A DNA stretch of 32,123 bases from Candidatus Peribacteria bacterium. Its GTDB lineage: Bacteria; Patescibacteriota; Gracilibacteria; Absconditabacterales; Absconditicoccaceae. The DNA is taken from the NCBI GenBank assembly GCA_031276875.1, contig JAISMG010000027.1, forward strand, positions 1 to 32,123, in the 5' to 3' direction. The notes under the pieces are model-generated. The model ran no database searches. It was not told the DNA's origin and worked only from the letters and a program-made list of their open reading frames with translations. Shown here piece after piece: positions 27,478 through 32,123 of this stretch (its first letter is position 1; each line of letters starts with the position of its first letter). The position numbers and the translations under genes were made by a program.

Positions 27478-27625
27478 CGTCATTCTGAGCCCGTCCCACG
27501 TGTCATTCTGAGGAGCGAACGTAGTGAGTGAGGAAGAATCCAGACATCTAACACACACTGGATTCTTCGCTCCGCTCAGAATGACTGACCATCACGTGTC
27601 ATTCTGACCCCGCAGTCCTGCGGGG
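27478..27625. mobile_element. Cluster of palindromic repeats, including a copy of element A
   Basis: GTCATTCTGA (27502-27511) and GGAAGAATCCAG (27532-27543) mirror CTGGATTCTTC (27558-27568) and TCAGAATGAC (27576-27585), the same palindrome as 7328-7405. Further GTCATTCTGA starts occur at 27479 and 27598, and CCCCGCAG/CTGCGGGG (27608-27625) forms another hairpin. This is a nested or tandem array of the element. Confidence 0.75.
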
Positions 27626-27803
27626 GAAGGCGGGATTCGATTATATAAGTTTCAATTATACGTTTTCACTTGCAAATGCTCGGCAAATCCATAAAGTACA
27701 ACTAACCAACAAAGACAAAAGCCAAGCCCCCGTCCTTTAAGCACATGATGTATGAGGCGGTCAGCTTTCTTTCTCTTTGCTTTATCTTCTTATTTTTCTT
27801 ACT
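27626..27803. other. Upstream region of rpsB
   Basis: No gene. It should carry the rpsB promoter; TTTATCTTCTTATTTTTCTTACT precedes the rpsB start and resembles the T-rich motif before tsf. Confidence 0.35.
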
Positions 27804-28466
27804 ATGACAGTTACTGCACAACAAGTGATGGACGCCAAAGTTCATCTCGGTTCCCTTAAAAATGAATCTCACCCAAAGACTTCTCCTTATTGGGCGGAAG
27901 TATCTAGAGGATTGGTGATTATCAATCCTGAAATTATCGCCACACAAATCAACACCGTACGTGAAGCTCTCCAAGAGGCAAAAAAGGCTGGAAAAGAAAT
28001 CTTGGTAGTATCTGAGAAGAAAATGTATGCTCAGGATTTAGAAGATTTCTCCAAAAAAGCAGGATTTTCTTATCTTAATTACAAAATCCCTGGAGGATTT
28101 TTGACTAACTTTGCTACGTTTAAAAAGAGGATTGACACCATCAACGATATGGAAAAATTTATGGGAAGTGAAGCTTACAGCTCTCTTACCAAAAAGGAAC
28201 AATTGATTTACAAGAGAAAATTTGCGAGAGTAAACAAGATTTACAAAGGAGTGACAAAATTAACCAAAAAGCCTGAAGTAGTGATTGTGCTTGATGGAAC
28301 AATGCTTGGAGTGTTATTGGATGAAGCGAAAAAAATTCCCAATCTGGAAACCTTTGTGATAACTTCTACCAATTTTCCGAGATATTGGAATGAAGACCAT
28401 ATTATTATGGCAAATGTAAATTCTCATAAAGCGATGGATTTTGTGGTAAAAAGTATTTTGGGATAA
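27804..28466 (+). CDS. rpsB: 30S ribosomal protein S2
   Basis: A 220-residue small-subunit protein. The S2 pattern is visible in VMDAKVHLGSLKNESHPKTSPYW (family: LLEAGVHFGH...WNPKM), GGFLTNFATFKKRI (RWxGGTLTNF), LTKKEQLIYKRKF and VIVLDGTMLGVLLDEAKKIPN. The usual ND-x-ASI segment reads EDHIIMANVNSHKAMDFV. It is somewhat shorter than typical bacterial S2 (about 230-250). Start at 27804 (MTVTAQQV) rather than the hydrophobic in-frame extension to 27777. No UGA, as in other highly expressed genes here. It is followed by its own terminator, then two envelope genes, then tsf. Confidence 0.93.
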   Translation: MTVTAQQVMDAKVHLGSLKNESHPKTSPYWAEVSRGLVIINPEIIATQINTVREALQEAKKAGKEILVVSEKKMYAQDLEDFSKKAGFSYLNYKIPGGFLTNFATFKKRIDTINDMEKFMGSEAYSSLTKKEQLIYKRKFARVNKIYKGVTKLTKKPEVVIVLDGTMLGVLLDEAKKIPNLETFVITSTNFPRYWNEDHIIMANVNSHKAMDFVVKSILG

Positions 28467-28487
28467 TAAATAGGTGAATGGGAAATG

Positions 28488-28513
28488 AAGAGGTTATGAT
28501 GACCTCTTTTTTT
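28488..28513 (+). terminator. Rho-independent terminator after rpsB
   Basis: AAGAGGT (28488-28494) pairs with ACCTCTT (28502-28508), loop TATGATG, followed by a T run. Confidence 0.85.
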
Positions 28514-28529
28514 GTATGTTGTGATTTTG

Positions 28530-28582
28530 TACTTTTTAAGCCAGAAAGAAGTCTTGACTTTGTATTATTATTTATACTGACT
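28530..28582 (+). promoter_or_regulatory. Promoter box shared with purE-purC
   Basis: TTTTAAGCCAGAAAGAAGTC then TTGACTTT (28554 onward) closely repeats the box before purE-purC (TTTAAGCCA, A-rich, TCTTGACTTT at about 1550-1576). A clear -10 at ideal spacing is less certain: TATACT at 28573-28578 is close, TATATA lies further on. Confidence 0.45.
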
Positions 28583-28635
28583 ATATAAAAAATAAATAAT
28601 AATATTAAAAAAAGTAAATATTAAAAATTGAAAAA

Positions 28636-29412
28636 ATGTTAAATTCTAAAGAAAGTCGCCTGACCAGTATTGGAGGGTGCGTAATCCTGATAGGATTATT
28701 TGTGTTTGTTTTGTCGTGTGGAAATTCTTCTCATAGACAACTTGTAGTGGATAGTCAACCCGTAGAAAAAACGGAACTGCAAAGTACAAGAAGAATTGAT
28801 AGTACTTTGGTTGTTTGGAAACAAGAATTGATAGAGTCCTCACAGGCAATCTTGGAAGACATCAATAGACAGTTAGTTGGGCAAGAAAAAGCTGTAGAAA
28901 AAGTTGAGATGATTATATCTAACTACCAAGACAAGTCTCGGAGAATCAACAAATTGCACAATAATCATCTCTATGTGTATTGTGCTCATAATCCTCAATA
29001 TAAAATTGTAAAGGGTTATGCTAACTCCTCCGATAATGGCGAGTATGATCTGTTTCAGCAATCCGGATTTGTCAGATTATATTTAGAGCTTAATGGTGAA
29101 AAACCAGAAAGCTTTAAATTTATGTCTGAAATAGACGGTTTCGCAAAAGAAATTGGTATTGAGACTAGATTTATGAACGGAACTAAGTTCCGTAATATCA
29201 AAATCACTCCAGAAATGGACAAGTGTCAGAAAGACCGTGAAGATGAATTATTGTCTTTGTCCAATCAAACGATTGCTGCGTTAAGTATGGGCAATTTGGA
29301 AGAAGTGTTAGATTTGTTGGAACAAAAAGAAATCTATGAGATGAGAAAGGAAGAAGCTTCTGAAAAGATTAAAGAAATTCGTGCAAATTATGGGGAAAAC
29401 TTCCCATATTAG
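28636..29412 (+). CDS. Lipoprotein of unknown function
   Basis: A 258-residue lipoprotein. After MLNSKESRLTSIGG comes a hydrophobic segment (CVILIGLFVFVLSCG) ending in a lipobox-like VLSC, then a Ser/His linker and a helical region (VVWKQELIESSQAILEDINR, QLVGQEKAVEKVEMIISNYQ) that may form a coiled coil. The middle (HLYVYCAHNPQYKIVKGYAN, FVRLYLELNGEKPESFKFMS) looks like a small alpha/beta domain, and the C-terminus is charged and helical. No UGA codons; family not recognised. It has its own promoter box after the rpsB terminator, and overlaps the next membrane-protein gene by 23 bases, so the two are probably made together. Confidence 0.75.
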   Translation: MLNSKESRLTSIGGCVILIGLFVFVLSCGNSSHRQLVVDSQPVEKTELQSTRRIDSTLVVWKQELIESSQAILEDINRQLVGQEKAVEKVEMIISNYQDKSRRINKLHNNHLYVYCAHNPQYKIVKGYANSSDNGEYDLFQQSGFVRLYLELNGEKPESFKFMSEIDGFAKEIGIETRFMNGTKFRNIKITPEMDKCQKDREDELLSLSNQTIAALSMGNLEEVLDLLEQKEIYEMRKEEASEKIKEIRANYGENFPY

Positions 29413-30217
29413 TGTACGATCGGTATTCCGAAAAATAGGTATCATATCACTGATATCTATTTTTTCTTTCTTTACTATTTATATTTGGATACTCTTTATT
29501 TTCATCATAATAGATATGTATAAAAAAACGCTTTCACTTGCAAGCAATAAGGAAATAATTATACTCCTAACTATCAGCTTTATTTTTTGTTTTCCAATGT
29601 CTGAAAACCTGACTCCAAATACTTGGGAACATTATCTTCCGAGTAGTTCAGAAAAAAAACAAGCAGTGCTGATGTATATGTTCGTAGGACTTCTGCTTTC
29701 TCTGGGACAACAAGAAGTTTCCCCCTATATGCATCACCACATAAAACAATCAATGGGTTGGATAGTACTTTTGGTGACGACTATTTTTTTGGATGTGATG
29801 TTGTTTATTTTTGGGACTATTCTGTGGAGTGGATTTTCTGTATTAGCAGGACTGATTACTATTCCTATTTTGGTGTTGGGGATACTGTGTGTCAAGCAAG
29901 CACGAGATGGAAACTATCAACGAGACACCAACGGTGCGATGAAATTCTTTTCAGGATTTGCAGGATTGGGGAGTCGAGTGCTTAATCTCTTTGATGCAGA
30001 CCATTATCAAAAAATAGACCTACCTTCATCTTCTCCAATGTCTTCTGTTCCCTCTTCTCCTGTGCAACAACCAACTTCAGCTCAACCTGTCTCAGAAAAT
30101 GGACTTGAAAATCCCCAACAAATCCCTATAACTACTCCTGCCTCAGAGATTGACCTTTCGCAATATGCGATGAATGCGGGAAATGAAAGCCCCACTTCCT
30201 CTGAAAAAGCAGCATAA
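29390..30217 (+). CDS. Multi-pass membrane protein, DUF4870-like
   Basis: A 275-residue protein with about five membrane segments: IGIISLISIFSFFTIYIWIL, EIIILLTISFIFCF, AVLMYMFVGLLLSLG, IVLLVTTIFLDVMLFIFGTI and FSVLAGLITIPILVLGILCV. The region KKQAVLMYMFVGLLL...SPYMHHHIKQSMGWIVLL resembles DUF4870/TM2-adjacent small membrane families (tentative). The last 80 residues are a Pro/Ser/Gln-rich tail (SSSPMSSVPSSPVQQP). The start is ambiguous: ATG 29390 was chosen, with GTG 29381 and ATG 29516 also in frame. No UGA. It ends 37 bases before tsf, so tsf may be partly expressed by readthrough. Confidence 0.7.
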   Translation: MGKTSHISVRSVFRKIGIISLISIFSFFTIYIWILFIFIIIDMYKKTLSLASNKEIIILLTISFIFCFPMSENLTPNTWEHYLPSSSEKKQAVLMYMFVGLLLSLGQQEVSPYMHHHIKQSMGWIVLLVTTIFLDVMLFIFGTILWSGFSVLAGLITIPILVLGILCVKQARDGNYQRDTNGAMKFFSGFAGLGSRVLNLFDADHYQKIDLPSSSPMSSVPSSPVQQPTSAQPVSENGLENPQQIPITTPASEIDLSQYAMNAGNESPTSSEKAA

Positions 30218-30228
30218 TTATCAGATTT

Positions 30229-30239
30229 TTTTTATCTTA
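30229..30239 (+). promoter_or_regulatory. Recurrent TTTTTATCTTA motif before tsf
   Basis: The same 11-mer occurs at 22580-22590 and 26316-26326. It ends 15 bases before the tsf ATG. Confidence 0.35.
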
Positions 30240-30254
30240 TTAGAAATTATCTTT

Positions 30255-31049
30255 ATGAAAATTGATATGAACCTTATTAAAGAGCTGAGAGATACGACCT
30301 TTGCTCCGTTAGGAGACTGTAAGTCAGCTCTAGAAGTAGCAGAAGGAGACCTTCAAAAAGCTATAGAAGTATTGAAAGAAAAAGGTATAGCCAAAGCAGG
30401 AAAAAAAGCTGACCGTGAAACCAATGAAGGAATGGTGAAAATTGAAACCAAAGAGGGAAAAACGGTTGGGTTGAAATTACTCTGTGAAACGGATTTTGTT
30501 GTGAAAAACGAACATTTCCAAACCTTATTCCAAACGATTATGGATAAACTTTTTACGGTGCAAGAAAATGTAAATAGTTTTGAGGCACTTGCTCCTGAGT
30601 TGCAAACGGAAATTAACGGATTGATTACGGATTTTGTAGGAAAAATCGGTGAAAATGTGAAAGTGGGAGCGGTATTGATTACCACAGAAAACGTATACGG
30701 ATACAATCATCCCGGAAATAAAGTTGCATCAGTGGTATATTATACGGGAAGCGAAGAAATTGCCAAAGAACTTGCTCTCCAAGTCGCTGCGATGAACCCA
30801 ACCTATCTTACCTTTGACGAAGTATCAGCAAGTGAAAAAGAAACCCTAAAAGCAAAATTCACTGAAGAACTCAAAGCAGCTGGGAAACCTGAAGCAATGA
30901 TTGAAAATATTGTGAAAGGGAAACTGGATAAAGCTTTTGCTGAAGAGGTGCTTTTGGAACAAGAATATATTCGCGACTGTGCACAAAAAGTAAAAACTTT
31001 GCTTACTGATGGGTTTACCATTACCAAATTTGTCAGATTTGCTATCTAA
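30255..31049 (+). CDS. tsf: Translation elongation factor Ts
   Basis: A 264-residue guanine-nucleotide exchange factor for EF-Tu. The N-terminal UBA-like domain reads MNLIKELRDTTFAPLGDCKSALEVAEGDLQKAIEVLKEKG (family: LRExTGAGMMDCKKAL); the usual TGAGMM is TTFAPL. The core shows ETDFVVKNEHF, corresponding to the conserved CETDFVARNxxF, and the later ELALQVAAMNPTYLTFDEV. Start at the ATG 30255, with TTTTTATCTTA at 30229-30239. Length is near the norm. It follows the membrane gene by 37 bases and precedes the S6-S18 fusion gene by 93. Confidence 0.96.
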   Translation: MKIDMNLIKELRDTTFAPLGDCKSALEVAEGDLQKAIEVLKEKGIAKAGKKADRETNEGMVKIETKEGKTVGLKLLCETDFVVKNEHFQTLFQTIMDKLFTVQENVNSFEALAPELQTEINGLITDFVGKIGENVKVGAVLITTENVYGYNHPGNKVASVVYYTGSEEIAKELALQVAAMNPTYLTFDEVSASEKETLKAKFTEELKAAGKPEAMIENIVKGKLDKAFAEEVLLEQEYIRDCAQKVKTLLTDGFTITKFVRFAI

Positions 31050-31142
31050 TTACGTCGGCTAACGAACTACATAATGTATCTAACCCTCCATAATCTCTTA
31101 TGGAACGTCGCAGGACGACCTTTTATTTCTCCTTGTTAATCT

Positions 31143-31700
31143 ATGAAACAGTATGAATTGGTGTTGATGCTCAATGTTTCCGTTGCGGAAGCAGAGAGAA
31201 AAAAATTCTTATCTGAACTTGAAAGCAAATTCAATGTATTGGATAAAGATGAAATTTGACTGAAAGAAGTGCTTTTCCCTCTCAAAGGTGGAGCAAAGCA
31301 AGTGTACTTTCTTTCTTACAAGGTGGAACTTTCTTCCACAGACATTGCAAATTTGAAACAGTATCTTTTGTACAATCCAAATCTGATAAGATATGAAATC
31401 TTTGCGAGAAATGCAAATCAGGATTTTTTCCATTTTGATACATTGCAAACAGTCTTTCAGCAAGCGATTGAAGATATTAAGGAAAAAAAGTATGGACAAA
31501 AAGTAGACTTTTTTACGCATAAAGCCAACGAGAAATATCTCAACTGGAAATCTGTAGTGATATTAAAATATTATCTTACGAGATTTGGAGATATCAAACC
31601 AAGGATTTATACGGGAAATTCAGTAAAAATTCAAAAAAAGCTGAGAACAGAAATTTTGAGAGCAAGAGGATTTGGTCTATTGCCTTTCATTAGTAAATAA
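31143..31700 (+). CDS. rpsF-rpsR: Fused 30S ribosomal proteins S6 and S18
   Basis: A 185-residue protein with two ribosomal domains in one frame. Residues 1 to about 92 are S6: MKQYELVLMLNVSVAEAERK, then EIGLKEVLFPLKGGAKQVYFLSYKV (family: EDWGRRQLAYPIxKxxxAHYVLM), NLIRYEIFAR. The glycine of that WGRR position is a UGA (31257-31259). After a helical linker (QTVFQQAIEDIKEKKYGQ), residues about 126-185 are S18: YLNWKSVVILKYYLTRFGDIK (family IDYKDxxxLxxYITExGKI), PRIYTGNSVKIQKKLRTEI, LRARGFGLLPFI (IKRARxLxLLPF). S6 and S18 form a dimer on the 30S platform, so fusion places partners in fixed stoichiometry. The usual ssb between them is absent. It precedes rpmH by 36 bases. Confidence 0.92.
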
Positions 31701-31736
31701 TGTTTTCATCCCTTTATATCATCAATTTTATTACAA

Positions 31737-31889
31737 ATGGCTAGTAAACTTCGTAGAATTAGAAAATACAATCGAACGTCCAGAATGAGAAAACACGGAT
31801 TTCGTTCCAGAATGTCGGATTGGACAGGTCGTAGAGTGCTTGCAAGACGCAGAGCAAAAGGAAGAAAAAGACTGACGGTTCAGAGATAA
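31737..31889 (+). CDS. rpmH: 50S ribosomal protein L34
   Basis: A 50-residue basic protein too short for the usual gene-length cutoff. It shows the L34 signature: [28 protein letters not shown]. The ATG is at 31737 and TAA at 31887-31889. In most bacteria rpmH sits next to rnpA and dnaA; here it follows S6-S18, and no rnpA is seen before the terminator. Confidence 0.95.
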   Translation: MASKLRRIRKYNRTSRMRKHGFRSRMSDWTGRRVLARRRAKGRKRLTVQR

Positions 31890-31922
31890 GTTTTGTTTTG
31901 GACAACAACAGTACGTTGGAAG

Positions 31923-31948
31923 AATAGCGATGCTTTTCGCTATTTTTT
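31923..31948 (+). terminator. Rho-independent terminator after rpmH
   Basis: AATAGCGA (31923-31930) pairs with TCGCTATT (31937-31944), loop TGCTTT, followed by T's. It closes the tsf/rpsF-R/rpmH transcript. Confidence 0.9.
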
Positions 31949-31967
31949 GTTTGTGGAAATAAAAAAA

Positions 31968-31991
31968 GGTTAATTATCAAACAAAATGCAC
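31968..31991 (-). repeat. Dispersed intergenic motif, copy 3
   Basis: Read on the minus strand: GGTGCATTTTGTTTGATAAT followed by TAACC, matching the copies at 6875 and 16801. Confidence 0.5.
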
Positions 31992-32123
31992 CAAAGAGGT
32001 AATTAAGTGAGATAAGAACTAGGAAACATTGTTTAAATAGTAAGTAAACAATATCAATGCTGAGGTATATTGAGGATTTTCCTCGGTTTACTATTTATTT
32101 TTGTTTCTACTTCTTTTATATAT
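31992..32123. other. Window end, inverted repeats but no gene
   Basis: ATTGTTTA (32028-32035) and TAAACAAT (32045-32052) are an 8-bp inverted repeat, and GAGGA/TCCTC (about 32072-32084) a second small hairpin. They could belong to a promoter, operator or terminator of a gene beyond the window. Confidence 0.35.

Noticed and set aside
32028-32084. Inverted repeats at the window end as an origin or attachment site
   Set aside because: Only an 8-bp inverted repeat and a small hairpin; no DnaA-box cluster or duplicated core is visible, even though rpmH, often near oriC, is close.
1-32123. tRNA, rRNA and CRISPR arrays
   Set aside because: No cloverleaf-like segments, rRNA core sequences or regularly spaced direct repeats were seen on either strand by eye.

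Overview
The window comes from a low-GC bacterium that reads UGA as glycine (translation table 25). That code is known from the candidate phyla Absconditabacteria (SR1) and Gracilibacteria. More than 50 in-frame UGA codons interrupt otherwise intact genes, and where the family is recognisable they fall on glycines, for example in the Walker A motif GSGKS of an SMC/Rad50-like ATPase (7137-7139), the GxGNFxNxExYG-containing Lgt, AckA, TatD, GpmI, HolA and ribosomal protein S6. All gene calls below use code 25, so many genes are longer than a standard-code reading would give, and several are invisible under the standard code. The core genes fit an SR1-like organism slightly better than Gracilibacteria (gpmI and ackA are present), but the window cannot settle this. 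No tRNA, rRNA or CRISPR array was seen.

Layout. 1-1401: two minus-strand envelope genes (a partial exported protein and a sortase). 1402-3286: a lone purE-purC fusion with a structured leader, its own promoter and a terminator. 3376-11589: a co-directional block of two tandem membrane-protein paralogs, an SMC/Rad50-like ATPase carrying several in-frame palindromic repeats, and a secreted coiled-coil/degenerate-M23/lysozyme-like protein. 11606-15612: an accessory island of small secreted and membrane proteins, a lipoprotein and an LRR remnant, flanked by 130-bp direct repeats copied from the 3' end of the M23 gene. 15898-17691: patatin-like lipase and lgt, convergent. 18121-22413: minus-strand operon ackA-tatD-membrane protein-gpmI. 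22607-23449: three small unknown genes. 23446-25864: minus-strand operon holA-exported protein-degenerate glutamate racemase. 26339-27625: a secreted FISUMP-domain protein whose 3' end looks like a diversity-generating retroelement (DGR) variable region, followed by a hairpin and repeat elements. 27804-31948: translation genes rpsB, tsf, a fused rpsF-rpsR and rpmH, with two envelope genes between rpsB and tsf.

Most notable: (1) a single gene encoding S6 fused to S18, two proteins that contact each other on the 30S platform; (2) a probable DGR target gene with no reverse transcriptase or template repeat in this window; (3) repeated in-frame invasion of one ATPase gene by palindromic elements, tolerated partly because UGA is sense; (4) a 4-kb island bounded by 130-bp direct repeats; (5) a glutamate-racemase homolog lacking both catalytic cysteines; (6) a pseudoknot-like leader RNA on purE-purC.

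Limits: all homology calls are from motif recognition by eye. No database search, structure prediction or alignment score was available.
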